DNA of 14,258 nucleotides, from NCBI GenBank assembly GCA_947372535.1, contig CANBUA010000105.1:1-14258 (forward strand), given 5' to 3'. The position numbers and the translations under genes are program-made. Each line of letters begins with the position of its first letter. Position 1 is the first letter of the stretch. This stretch comes from Burkholderiales bacterium. Its GTDB lineage: Bacteria; Pseudomonadota; Gammaproteobacteria; Burkholderiales; Burkholderiaceae. Positions 1 to 8,079 of the stretch are shown here, piece by piece. The notes under the pieces were generated by a model. It had not been told where the DNA came from. It ran no database searches and worked only from the letters and a program-made list of their open reading frames with translations.

Positions 1-1
1 G

Positions 2-169
2 ACCGCCGTCTTGACTTACCACGTGAAGCAGGAAGTCGCTGCCCGCGGGCAAGGCGAGCCCACCAAGCAGGAGATGAACGACTCGTCCACGTGGATCCAC
101 AACGGTGACCGCTGGCAGTGTGTCATGCACACGGAGACGCCGGCGGACACCTCGCGGGCCAAGCACTGA
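2..169 (+). CDS. DUF4440/SnoaL-like (NTF2-fold) protein, C-terminal fragment
   Basis: The 5' part lies outside the window; 55 residues remain in the second forward frame, ending at TGA 167-169. The tail holds the pattern STWIHNGDRWQCVMHTETP, which is how the last strands of DUF4440/SnoaL-type NTF2-fold proteins usually read (a W-x-x-x-x-G-x-W-x-C-x-x-H-T-E pattern). Members of this fold range from small hydrolases and isomerases to binding proteins, and this fragment does not say which. The gene converges on the efflux operon, with 61 bases between the two stops. It was too short to be found by ORF length alone and is called from the family pattern. Family assignment is moderately sure; function is unknown. 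Confidence 0.65.
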   Translation, partial: TAVLTYHVKQEVAARGQGEPTKQEMNDSSTWIHNGDRWQCVMHTETPADTSRAKH

Positions 170-189
170 AGCCGCATTGGGCCTTGGTA

Positions 190-216
190 CGGCACCCATC
201 TCATGACGAGGTGCCG
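190..216. terminator. Possible bidirectional terminator hairpin between convergent genes
   Basis: CGGCACC (190-196) and GGTGCCG (210-216) form a perfect 7-bp stem around a 13-base loop, in the 61-base gap between the stop of the SnoaL-like gene and the stop of the outer-membrane factor gene. The position suits a shared terminator. There is no run of T on either strand after the stem, so an intrinsic terminator is not proven. Confidence 0.3.
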
Positions 217-230
217 CTGCCAGAGCGCCA

Positions 231-1745
231 TCAGCGGGTCAAGCCTGTTGCCGCTGTCGCCACAGGCACCGCAGGCGCCACGGGCGCATCCCAGCCACCG
301 CCCAAAGCGCGGATCAGCCCGACCGTGGAGGTCGCCCAGATGCCGCGCGATTGCAAGGCCTGGCGCTCCACCGCCAGCAAGCTGCGCTGCGCATCGAGCA
401 AGGTCAGGAAGCTGTCTTCCCCGGCGCGGTAGCGCTTGTCGGCCAGGTCCGCTGAACGACGCGCGGCGACCGCTGCGTCATTCAGGGAGCTGGCCTGCTC
501 GCGCACGGCGCCCAGGGTGGACAACTTGTCTTCGACATCGCCAAAAGCACTCAGCACGGACAGCTTGTAGCTGGCGGCGGACTCTTCGAGCAAGGCCTCG
601 GTCCGGGCGATGTTGGCCTTGTTGCGGCCGCCATCGAACAGGGGCAGCGACAGCACGGCACTGGCCACCCACGAGCGGGTGCTCCAGGCGAACAAGTCCT
701 TGAGCTCATAAGAGGCTGAGCCTCCGTTGGCCGTCAGGCTGAGCGCCGGGAACACGGCCGATCGCGCCTCGCCCACACGAGCGGTGGCGGCCATCATCTG
801 CGCTTGCGCGGCGGCCACGTCGGGGCGACGCTCCAGCAAGGCGGAAGGGAGGCCGGCCGGCACGTCCGGCACCCAGGTTACGTCCGTCAAAGGCTGGGGC
901 GCCAGGCCAAAGCCCGAGGGCACCTGGCCCAGCAGCAAGGCCAGGGCATGCTCGGTGCGCGCACGCGTGCCCTTGGCGCCTTGCCACTCGGCGCGCGTGG
1001 TGGCCAGCTCGGTCTGGGCGCGGCTCACGTCCAGCTCGGAGACATCGCCAATGTCACGGCGCTGCTGGATGAGCTTGAGCGTTTGCTCGCGCAGTTGGAG
1101 GCCGCGCGCCAGCAAGGCCACGTCGGCATCCAGGCTGCGCAGCTGATAGTAGGTCTGCGCCACATCGGCTTGCAAAGCCAGCAGCACCGACTGGTAGCTG
1201 GCCTGGGTGGCGGCGGCGTCATAGGTGGCGGCGTTGACGCTGTTGGCCACGCGCTGGAACAGGTCGATCTCGTAGCTGGCGGTCACGCCGGCTTGCCAGA
1301 TGGTGGCGGGGCCGACCTGGGTACCGGCCGGCAAGCCCGACGCGGCGGCGCTGGGCTTCTGGCGGGTCGCGCCTGCATCCAGGCCGATCTGGGGCAGCTT
1401 GAGCGATTCGCTCACGCCCAATGCGGCACGGGCAGCCTTGACCCGTGCAGCGGCCGCGGCCAGGTTGGGACTGGCCGCCTGGGCCTGCTGCTCCAGCTCG
1501 TTGAGCTTGGCGTCCTGGAAGGCCAGCCACCAGGCACCACGGGATTGGCCCTCGGCGGGCTGGGCCGTTTTCCAGCGGCTGGCGTCCACGCTGGGCGCCT
1601 CTTTGTAGGCCGCCGGCACGGCGATCTGCACCTCGGGTGGCCTGGGCGCCGTGGCGCATCCAGCCAGCACCAGGGCGGCCAACAGCGGCGTCATCAAGGT
1701 CATGAACCCGGGGCGTGTGGGCTTGATGTGATGTGTCGTGGTCAT
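231..1745 (-). CDS. RND efflux outer-membrane factor lipoprotein (NodT/OprM family)
   Basis: Outer-membrane channel of a tripartite drug efflux pump, 504 residues, the usual size for OprM/OprN/OpcM proteins. The N-terminus has a signal peptide ending in the lipobox LAGC with Cys30 as the lipidated residue. Two outer-membrane-efflux-protein repeats follow: one with the family pattern AAARVKAARAALGVSES near residues 97-113, the other containing LLERRPDVAAAQAQM near residues 303-317 and DGGRNKANIARTEALLEES near 370-388. The second half ends with the typical YRAGEDSFLTLLDAQRSL stretch. ATG at 1745 is preceded by GGAGG with an 8-base spacer, which lies inside the end of the permease gene, so the two genes are probably translationally coupled (3-base gap). 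By position it corresponds to opcM of the Burkholderia ceo cluster or oprN of Pseudomonas mexEF-oprN; that equivalence is an inference. Confidence 0.93.
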   Translation of the reverse strand: MTTTHHIKPTRPGFMTLMTPLLAALVLAGCATAPRPPEVQIAVPAAYKEAPSVDASRWKTAQPAEGQSRGAWWLAFQDAKLNELEQQAQAASPNLAAAAARVKAARAALGVSESLKLPQIGLDAGATRQKPSAAASGLPAGTQVGPATIWQAGVTASYEIDLFQRVANSVNAATYDAAATQASYQSVLLALQADVAQTYYQLRSLDADVALLARGLQLREQTLKLIQQRRDIGDVSELDVSRAQTELATTRAEWQGAKGTRARTEHALALLLGQVPSGFGLAPQPLTDVTWVPDVPAGLPSALLERRPDVAAAQAQMMAATARVGEARSAVFPALSLTANGGSASYELKDLFAWSTRSWVASAVLSLPLFDGGRNKANIARTEALLEESAASYKLSVLSAFGDVEDKLSTLGAVREQASSLNDAAVAARRSADLADKRYRAGEDSFLTLLDAQRSLLAVERQALQSRGIWATSTVGLIRALGGGWDAPVAPAVPVATAATGLTR

Positions 1746-1748
1746 GGT

Positions 1749-4700
1749 TCAGACCTCCGAATTGAGGGCAGGTGTCAAGGCCGCAGGCTCATCGGCACGG
1801 CGGCCTTCGAGCTTGATGGCCAGCAGGCGCAGCAGCACGTAGAACACGGGGGTGAGGAACAGGCCGAACAAGGTCACGCCCAGCATGCCGGAGAACACAG
1901 CCACGCCCATGGCATGGCGCATCTCCGAGCCAGCACCGGTCGAGAAGACCAGCGGCACCACGCCCATGATGAACGCGATGGACGTCATCAGGATGGGGCG
2001 CAGGCGCAGGCGGCTGGCCTCCAGCGCGGCTTGCACGACCGTGCGGCCATGGTGTTCCAGCTCACGGGCGAACTCGACGATCAGGATGGCGTTTTTGGAG
2101 GCCAGCCCCACCAGCACGAACAGCGCGATTTGCGTGAACACATTGTTGTCGCCATGCGTGAGGTAAACGCCAGCCAGCGCGCACAGGATGGACATGGGCA
2201 CGATCAGGATCACGGCCAGCGGCAGCGTCCAGCTTTCATACTGCGCGGCCAGCACCAGGAAGACCAGCAGCACGCACAGCGGGAAGACGTAGACCAGGGT
2301 GTTGCCCGCCAGGATGTCCTGGTAGGTCAGGTCGGTCCACTCGAAGGTCACGCCCTTGGGCAGCGTCTCGGCGGCGATCTTCTCCATGATGGCCTGGGCC
2401 TGGCCCGAGGACACCCCCGGTGCCGCGCCGCCATTGATGTCGGCCGCCACGTAGGCGTTGTAGCGCTGCACGCGGTCGGGGCCGTAGGAGTCAGACACCT
2501 TCATCAGGCTGCCCAGCGGCACCATTTCACCGGTGTTGCTGCGCACCTTGAGCTGCGAGATGGCATCGGCATTGGCGCGGAAGGGCGCATCGGCCTGCAC
2601 CACCACCTGGAAGGTGCGCCCGAACTTGTTGAAGTCGTTGGCGTAGAGCGAGCCCAGGTTGATCTGCAAGGTGTCGAAGATGCTGCCCAGCGGCACGCCC
2701 AGCTGCTTGGCCTTGGTGCGGTCCACATCGGCGAAGAGTTGCGGCACGTTGATCTGGTAGCTGCTGAAGACGCCGGCCAGTTGCGGTGTCTGCCAGGCCT
2801 TCATTTGCAGGGCCTGCACGGCCTTGTAGAGCTCGTCGTAGCCCACGTTGCCGCGGTCCTCGACGAAGAGCTTGAAGCCGCCGATGGCGCCCAGGCCGTT
2901 CACCGCCGGTGGCGGGAAGACCATGATGAAGGCGTCCTGGATGGCGCCCAGGCGCTTGTTGACCTCGGCCGCGATTTCGTTGCCCGACAGGCCAGGCCCC
3001 TTGCGCTTGGCGAAGTCGTCCAGCGTGTAGAACACGATGCCGGCGTTGGGCGCGTTGGTGAAGCCGTTGATCGACAGGCCGGGGAAGGCCACCGATTCGG
3101 CCACGCCGGGCACCGATTTGGCGATGTCCGACATGCGGCGGATCACGGCGTCCGTGCGGTCCAGCGAGGCAGCATCGGGCAACTGCGCAAAGCCCACCAG
3201 GTACTGCTTGTCCTGCGCGGGCACGAAGCCGGCAGGCACGGCCTTGAACATGAAGAAGGCGCCCACGCACAGCAGCAGGTACACGCCCATGGTGATGGCC
3301 TTGTGGTTCAGGGTGCCGCCCACGCCGCTTTGATAGCCGTGCGAACCGCGGTCGAAGACGCGGTTGAAGCGCTTGAAGAAACCACCGAAGGCCCAGTCGA
3401 TGCCGCGCTGGAGCGCATCCTTGGGGGCGTCATGCGGCTTGAGCAGCACGGCGGCCAAAGCGGGCGACAGCGTCAGCGAGTTGAAGGCCGAGATCACCGT
3501 GGAGATGGCAATGGTGAGTGCGAACTGGCGGTAGAACTGACCCGTCAGGCCGGACACATAGGCGATCGGCACGAACACCGCGCACAGCACCAACGCAATC
3601 GCGATGATGGGTCCGGAGACCTCCTTCATGGCCTGGATGGTGGCCACGCGCGGGCTCAGACCCAGGGCGATGTTGCGCTCGACGTTCTCGACCACCACGA
3701 TGGAGTCATCGACCACGATGCCGATGGCCAGCACCAGGCCGAACAGCGACAGCGTGTTGATCGAAAAGCCAAAGCCCAGCAGCACCGCGAAGGTGCCCAC
3801 GATGGACACGGGCACGGCCAGCAGCGGGATCAGGGACGCGCGCCAGGTTTGCAGGAAGACGATCACCACCAGCACCACCAGGGCCACGGCTTCGATCAAG
3901 GTCTTGATCACGGCCTCGATGGACGAGCTCACGAACTGCGTGGGGTCATACACGATGGCGTAATCGACGTCGGCGGGGAAGTCTTTCTTGAGCTCGGCCA
4001 TGACCTTGCGGACATCGGCGGAGAGCTGCAGGGCGTTGGCGTTCGGCGCCTCGAAGATGCCGATGCCCACGGCGGGCTTGTTGTTGAGCAGGGAACGCAA
4101 GGAGTAGCCGGCGGCGCCCAGTTCGATGCGCGCCACATCACGCAGGTGCGTGAGGCCGCCATCGCTGCTGGTCTTGACGATGATGTTGCCGAACTCTTCT
4201 TCGTTGTTCAGCCGGCCCGAAGCGTTGACCGAGACCTGGAAGGGCGCCTTGGTGTCGGGCGGGGCGCCCACCACACCGGCAGCCACCTGCACGTTCTGCT
4301 CACGGATGGCCGCGACCACCTCGCCCGCGGTCAGGCCGCGCTGGGCCACCTTCTGCGGGTCCAGCCAGATGCGCATGGCGTAATCGCCCGCGCCGAAAAT
4401 CTGCGCATCGCCCATGCCGGGCAGGCGTGCCAGTCGGTCCTTGACGTTGAGCGTCGCGTAGTTGCGCAGGTAGACGTCGTCATAGCTGCCTTTGGGCGAG
4501 AGCAAGTGCACCACCAGCGTCAGGTTGGGCGAGCTCTTGACCGCCGTCACGCCGATCTGGCGAACCTCCTCGGGCAGGCGGGGCAAGGCGCGCTGCACGC
4601 GGCTTTGCACCTGGGTCTCGGCCTGCTCGACGTTGGTGCCGATCTTGAAGGTCACCGTCAGCGTCAGCGCGCCGTCGGTGGTCGCTTGCGAGGACATGTA

Positions 4701-4934
4701 GAGCATGTTCTCGACGCCGTTGATCTGCTCCTCCAGCGGCGCAGCCACGGTCTCGGCGATCACCTTGGGGTTGGCGCCAGGGAACTGCGCACGCACCACC
4801 ACCGAAGGCGGCACGACCTCAGGGTATTCAGAGATCGGCAGGTTGAAGATCGAGATGCCACCTGCGATGAAGACCAGGATGGAGAGCACCGCCGCGAAGA
4901 TCGGGCGGTCAACGAAAAATCTTGAAATGTTCAT
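1749..4934 (-). CDS. MexF-type RND multidrug efflux permease (HAE-1 family)
   Basis: Inner-membrane proton/drug antiporter of the tripartite pump, 1061 residues, the normal length for AcrB/MexF proteins. It opens MNISRFFVDRPIFAAVL, the standard start of the family. The proton-relay residues are present: Asp409-Asp410 in TM4 (GIVVDDSIVVVENVERN) and Lys947 in TM10 (GLASKNAILIVEFA). Twelve hydrophobic segments occur in the usual two-halves order, with large porter/docking loops at about 35-335 and 565-870. Details such as NLPISEYPEVVPPSVVVRA match MexF better than AcrB as I remember them. An in-frame ATG 39 bases upstream (4973) would overlap the adaptor gene and lacks support; ATG 4934 has GAGGA 7 bases before it and begins at the conserved residues. 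MexF/BpeF/CeoB relatives export chloramphenicol, trimethoprim and fluoroquinolones; the substrates here are inferred. Confidence 0.95.
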   Translation of the reverse strand: MNISRFFVDRPIFAAVLSILVFIAGGISIFNLPISEYPEVVPPSVVVRAQFPGANPKVIAETVAAPLEEQINGVENMLYMSSQATTDGALTLTVTFKIGTNVEQAETQVQSRVQRALPRLPEEVRQIGVTAVKSSPNLTLVVHLLSPKGSYDDVYLRNYATLNVKDRLARLPGMGDAQIFGAGDYAMRIWLDPQKVAQRGLTAGEVVAAIREQNVQVAAGVVGAPPDTKAPFQVSVNASGRLNNEEEFGNIIVKTSSDGGLTHLRDVARIELGAAGYSLRSLLNNKPAVGIGIFEAPNANALQLSADVRKVMAELKKDFPADVDYAIVYDPTQFVSSSIEAVIKTLIEAVALVVLVVIVFLQTWRASLIPLLAVPVSIVGTFAVLLGFGFSINTLSLFGLVLAIGIVVDDSIVVVENVERNIALGLSPRVATIQAMKEVSGPIIAIALVLCAVFVPIAYVSGLTGQFYRQFALTIAISTVISAFNSLTLSPALAAVLLKPHDAPKDALQRGIDWAFGGFFKRFNRVFDRGSHGYQSGVGGTLNHKAITMGVYLLLCVGAFFMFKAVPAGFVPAQDKQYLVGFAQLPDAASLDRTDAVIRRMSDIAKSVPGVAESVAFPGLSINGFTNAPNAGIVFYTLDDFAKRKGPGLSGNEIAAEVNKRLGAIQDAFIMVFPPPAVNGLGAIGGFKLFVEDRGNVGYDELYKAVQALQMKAWQTPQLAGVFSSYQINVPQLFADVDRTKAKQLGVPLGSIFDTLQINLGSLYANDFNKFGRTFQVVVQADAPFRANADAISQLKVRSNTGEMVPLGSLMKVSDSYGPDRVQRYNAYVAADINGGAAPGVSSGQAQAIMEKIAAETLPKGVTFEWTDLTYQDILAGNTLVYVFPLCVLLVFLVLAAQYESWTLPLAVILIVPMSILCALAGVYLTHGDNNVFTQIALFVLVGLASKNAILIVEFARELEHHGRTVVQAALEASRLRLRPILMTSIAFIMGVVPLVFSTGAGSEMRHAMGVAVFSGMLGVTLFGLFLTPVFYVLLRLLAIKLEGRRADEPAALTPALNSEV

Positions 4935-4944
4935 GGCGATGTCC

Positions 4945-6126
4945 TCACTTGGCGGCGGCGTTGGACGCGCCACCTTCCGGCGTTTCCATGGGCACGATCT
5001 GCGGGCTCAAAGGCGCGCCGGGACGCACGCGCTGCAGGCCATCGACCACGACTTGTTCACCAGCCTTCAAACCGGAGGTGACCACGCGCAGGCTGCCCAC
5101 GCTGGTGCCCAGGACGATGGGCCGGTACTCGGCCGTCTTGCCAGCATTGACCACGTAGACGAACTTGCGGTTCTGGTCCGTGCCGATGGCGCGCTCGGCC
5201 ACCAAAGCCGATTCCTTGCCGCCAGCGCTGGCCGTGCCCAGTTGCACCTTGGCGAACAGGCCGGGCGTCAAGAGCCCATCCTTGTTGTCGATGACGGCGC
5301 GCATGCGCACGCTCCCGGCCTGCGGATCGATCTGGTTGTCCACAAAGTCCAGGCGGCCTTCATGCGGGAAGCCTGGCTCGTTGGCCAGCCCGATATGCAC
5401 CTTCAGGGCGCCCGGGTTGCTGCGCGCCAGCTTGCCCACTTGCAGGTAGGTTGCTTCGTCGCCATTGAAACTGACGTACATGGGGTTGGCCGAGACGATG
5501 GAGGTCAGCACCGTGCTGCCATCGACCAGGTTGCCCTCGGTCACTTCAGCCTTGCCCACGCGGCCATCGAATGGTGCTCGGATGTTGGTCCACTCCAGGT
5601 TGAGGCGGGCGGTCTGCAAGGCGGCCTGGTCGGCGCGCGCCGAGGCATCGAACTGGCGGGCCGAGGCCTGGCGCTCGTCGTACTCACGCTGGGCGATGGC
5701 GTTCTCGCCCAGCAGGCGCTTGGCCCGGCCCTGATCCGAGATGGCCAGGTCGGCCTTGACGCGGGTGCTGGCGGCCGAGGCCTCCAGCCGCGCGACCTCG
5801 GCCTGGTAAGGACGCGGGTCGATCACGAAGAGCACGTCGCCCTTGCGCACCAGCGACCCCGGCTTGAGCTGAACGCGCTGGACGTAACCCGAGACGCGCG
5901 GCCTCAGCTGCGCGCGGTCCACCGCCTCGACCATGCCAGAGAACTCACGCTGGTCGGACACCGCACGGCTGATGACCAGCGCGGCCGTGATCGGCGTACC
6001 TTGTTGTGGCGGCGGGGCGCTGGCGTGCGCGGTTTGCGCATCGTCCTTCCCGCAGCCGACGAGGCCGCCAATCAGGATCAGGGACGCCAGCGCGACGAAC
6101 AACAAGCGGGGTTGAAAGGTTTTCAT
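4945..6126 (-). CDS. RND efflux periplasmic adaptor lipoprotein (MexE/CeoA-type membrane fusion protein)
   Basis: Periplasmic adaptor that joins the RND permease to the outer-membrane channel, 393 residues, typical length. A signal peptide with lipobox LVGC gives a lipidated Cys25. Domains in order: first half of the lipoyl domain (RPRVSGYVQRVQLKPGSLV, about 75-93, then KGDVLFVIDPRPYQAE), an alpha-helical hairpin (about 110-178, Ala/Arg/Gln rich), second lipoyl half (NIRAPFDGRVGKAEVTEG, 181-198), beta-barrel domain (about 205-300) and membrane-proximal domain (to about 370). The start ATG 6126 has only a weak purine patch (GGGAA, 7 bases away). The stop is 10 bases before the permease start. 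It is the second gene of the operon, 61 bases after the hydrolase. It is equivalent by order to ceoA/bpeE; the symbol is not assigned because that rests on order and family only. Confidence 0.93.
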   Translation of the reverse strand: MKTFQPRLLFVALASLILIGGLVGCGKDDAQTAHASAPPPQQGTPITAALVISRAVSDQREFSGMVEAVDRAQLRPRVSGYVQRVQLKPGSLVRKGDVLFVIDPRPYQAEVARLEASAASTRVKADLAISDQGRAKRLLGENAIAQREYDERQASARQFDASARADQAALQTARLNLEWTNIRAPFDGRVGKAEVTEGNLVDGSTVLTSIVSANPMYVSFNGDEATYLQVGKLARSNPGALKVHIGLANEPGFPHEGRLDFVDNQIDPQAGSVRMRAVIDNKDGLLTPGLFAKVQLGTASAGGKESALVAERAIGTDQNRKFVYVVNAGKTAEYRPIVLGTSVGSLRVVTSGLKAGEQVVVDGLQRVRPGAPLSPQIVPMETPEGGASNAAAK

Positions 6127-6187
6127 GAAAGTGTTCCCAAAGACAAAAAAAGACGAATGACAAGATGAAAAAAATGGGGTTGGCGCG
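6127..6187 (-). other. Leader between hydrolase and adaptor genes with two T7 runs
   Basis: On the coding (minus) strand this 61-base gap has two runs of seven T (6174-6168 and 6151-6145), 23 bases apart, in otherwise GC-rich DNA. A short GC stem (CGCGC / GCGCG around five bases, over the hydrolase stop codon) lies about nine bases before the first run. The distance is too long for a classical intrinsic terminator. The gap may hold a weak attenuator, a bent segment or an internal promoter. I see no convincing -35/-10 pair. Confidence 0.3.
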
Positions 6188-7018
6188 CTAGCGGCGCGAA
6201 GAGAGGAACTGCTTCATCGCCGTCACGCAAGGGTCGTCGGCGGTGATCGAACATCGCTGTTCGTCGTCATGCACATCCGCCGGCGGCAGGCCGACCAGCT
6301 CGACCTCGTTGCCCGCCAGCCGCAACTTGCCGGCATAGGCCTTGGCCTCATCGGCCAGGGGATCGCCATCGGTGAAGAAGACGAGCGCCGGCGCCAGTTG
6401 CGACAGCCGCGAGGCCTGCAGAGGGCTGGCATAAGGGTGCAGCCGGTCGGCCGGGTGCGGCAGGTAACTGCGGTAGCTGCGCTCCAGCCGGTCCACCACG
6501 CCGCGTGTGGCGGGCTGATCAGCCGCGCAGCGCATGGACGAGCAGTGCAGGCCAGCATCCAGCATGGGCATGACCAGGATCTGGCCGGCCAGCTCGGGGC
6601 CTTGGCGATCGCGGCACATCATGGCCGAGACGGCCGCCAGGTTGCCACCGGCCTCCACACCGCCCACGAACAGGCGCTTGCCCTTCCAACCCAGCTTGAC
6701 GCGGTGACGCACGGCCTCGGCCAACACCGCATGGGCATCTTCCACCGCAGCCGGGAAGGGGTGCTCGGGTGCCAGGGCATAACAGGGCGCCAGGATGTTC
6801 ACCTCGCACGCATCGGCCAGCACGCGCAAGCAGTGGTCGCCGGCCGAACTGTCCTCCACCACAAAGCCACCTGGGTGAAAAAACACCAGCAGGGCATCGC
6901 GCGCTGCATCCACCGACGCGCTGCGGTAGACGCGCACATCCACCAAGCCGCCGTGGCCGGGCCATTGCCACTGCTCGTCAGGGCCGCGAGATGGATCAAC
7001 ATCGGAATTGGAGGACAT
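6188..7018 (-). CDS. llpE: LlpE-like alpha/beta-hydrolase fold protein with altered nucleophile
   Basis: 276 residues from ATG 7018, resembling the hormone-sensitive-lipase (alpha/beta hydrolase fold-3) family. The oxyanion motif HGGGF appears as HPGGF (48-52), the conserved YALAPEHPFPAAVED stretch is at 80-94, and the acid region reads DGDPLADE (217-224). The nucleophile elbow, normally G-D-S-A-G-G-N-L, reads G-V-E-A-G-G-N-L (120-127), so the catalytic Ser is Glu122. The expected C-terminal His may be H250. It may therefore be inactive as an esterase or use another chemistry. It is the first gene of the pump operon, where Burkholderia ceo/bpe clusters carry llpE, a lipase-like gene; the symbol is given on position plus fold. 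The frame stays open to 7162, but that extension would cross the promoter region of the LysR gene. No Shine-Dalgarno is visible before ATG 7018, so the start is less sure than the gene. Confidence 0.8.
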   Translation of the reverse strand: MSSNSDVDPSRGPDEQWQWPGHGGLVDVRVYRSASVDAARDALLVFFHPGGFVVEDSSAGDHCLRVLADACEVNILAPCYALAPEHPFPAAVEDAHAVLAEAVRHRVKLGWKGKRLFVGGVEAGGNLAAVSAMMCRDRQGPELAGQILVMPMLDAGLHCSSMRCAADQPATRGVVDRLERSYRSYLPHPADRLHPYASPLQASRLSQLAPALVFFTDGDPLADEAKAYAGKLRLAGNEVELVGLPPADVHDDEQRCSITADDPCVTAMKQFLSSRR

Positions 7019-7161
7019 GGAGGTGGTGGCGCTTGGCTGGAAAGCAAAAAATGGAAAAGATACGCACAACCCGCCAAGGGTCTGCCATGTCGCCACTCTA
7101 TTGAATGCCAACCAATCGATAAACTCCCTCAAATCGAATTGACTGTTCACCAATCTGAACA
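7019..7161. promoter_or_regulatory. Divergent promoter region with LysR-box-like inverted repeats
   Basis: The 143-base gap between the divergent hydrolase/efflux operon and the LysR gene is AT-richer than its surroundings from about 7095 on and carries three inverted repeats: ATTG-N9-CAAT (7100-7116), the near-perfect 14-base palindrome TCAAATCGAATTGA (7129-7142, one mismatched pair), and the perfect GTTCA-N6-TGAAC (7145-7160) ending one base before the LysR start codon. The first and last contain the T-N11-A spacing typical of LysR-type binding sites. AATCGA also repeats at 7114 and 7132. I could not pick a confident -35/-10 on either strand, which is common at LysR-activated promoters. Operator function is inferred from position and symmetry. 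Confidence 0.5.
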
Positions 7162-8079
7162 ATGGACAAAATCAAAGCCATGGAAGCCTTCGTGCGGGTG
7201 GTGGACACCGGCGGCTTCACGCGGGCAGCAGAGATGCTCGATACCCCCAAAGCCACCATTTCCACCCTGATCCAGGAACTGGAGACCCAACTGGGCGTGC
7301 GCTTGCTGCACCGAACCACGCGCAAGGTGACCGTCACCGCCGACGGCGCGGCCTATTACGAGCGCTGCATCCGCCTGCTCGATGACCTGCGCGAGGCCGA
7401 TGAGTCCGTGTCATCGCGGCACGGCCAGCCCAGTGGCCGCATGCGCGTGGACGTGCCCACCAGCATGGCCAGCCTGCTTATGTTCAGGGGCATGCGCGAT
7501 TTCCTGGCACGTTACCCGCTGATCAAGCTGGAGATGGGCTGCAGCGACCGCGTGGTCAACATGGTCAGCGAGGGCGTGGACTGCGTGATCCGCGTGGGCG
7601 AGGTCACCGACCCGGCCGTGGTGGCCCGGCGGATTGGCTCCATGCGGTTTGTGACCTGCGCCTCGCCCAGCTACATCGCTGCGCACGGCATGCCTGAGCA
7701 CCCTCAGGATTTGCAAGATCACCATTGGGTGGGCTATTTCATGTCCGGCCCCTCGGGGCGCAACCTGATCACGGCGGATTTCACCAAGGACGGACAGCGC
7801 ATCGAGCTGGCCATTGAAAGCGCCTTGGCCGTCAATGACTCCAATGTGTATGACGATGCCATCCGCGCCGGGTTGGGGCTGGGGCAATTGCCCAGTTATG
7901 CGCTGGCTTGCACGGCTTTGTCAGGCGAGTTGGTCGAGGTGTTGAGCGATTGGACCTCGGACGCGATCCCGGTGCATGTGCTTTATCCCTCGAACCGGCA
8001 CTTGTCGACCAAGGTGCATGCCTTTGTGGAATGGGCGGCGGAGTTTTTCGAGGGGACGCCAGGGTTGCGGCGGGGGTGA
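7162..8079 (+). CDS. LysR-type transcriptional regulator, probable regulator of the divergent efflux operon
   Basis: 305 residues, the normal LysR length. The N-terminal winged HTH spans about 1-60 (AFVRVVDTGGFTRAAEMLD, then KATISTLIQELETQLGVRLLHRTTRKV), followed by a linker helix and a periplasmic-binding-like effector domain (about 90-295) with the usual RVGEVTDPAVVARRIG and YDDAIRAGLGLGQLPSY segments. The opening and the LLHRTTRKVTVTADG pattern place it in the large CrgA/AaeR-like group. The MexT protein that controls mexEF-oprN opens differently in my memory, in a NodD-like way. Divergence from the pump operon implies control of it; in the Burkholderia ceo system the equivalent regulator answers to salicylate. 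No clear Shine-Dalgarno precedes ATG 7162, and a perfect inverted repeat ends one base before it, which suggests autoregulation. Confidence 0.93.
   Translation: MDKIKAMEAFVRVVDTGGFTRAAEMLDTPKATISTLIQELETQLGVRLLHRTTRKVTVTADGAAYYERCIRLLDDLREADESVSSRHGQPSGRMRVDVPTSMASLLMFRGMRDFLARYPLIKLEMGCSDRVVNMVSEGVDCVIRVGEVTDPAVVARRIGSMRFVTCASPSYIAAHGMPEHPQDLQDHHWVGYFMSGPSGRNLITADFTKDGQRIELAIESALAVNDSNVYDDAIRAGLGLGQLPSYALACTALSGELVEVLSDWTSDAIPVHVLYPSNRHLSTKVHAFVEWAAEFFEGTPGLRRG

Noticed and set aside
804..4925. A 1373-residue open frame on the plus strand, antisense to the permease and channel genes
   Set aside because: It lies wholly antisense to two clearly real genes, is His/Gly/Gln/Arg rich without any domain, and is the kind of open frame that high-GC codon bias creates opposite long genes.
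4935..4973. Upstream ATG adding 13 residues to the RND permease
   Set aside because: It would start inside the adaptor gene, lacks a ribosome-binding site of its own, and the family begins at MNISRFF, where GAGGA is well placed.
4705..6168. A 487-residue plus-strand frame antisense to the adaptor gene
   Set aside because: Same reason: mirror of a well-supported gene, no recognisable motif.
7019..7162. 48-residue N-terminal extension of the hydrolase up to 7162
   Set aside because: It crosses the divergent promoter region and its inverted repeats and has no match to the fold; ATG 7018 is the first sensible start.
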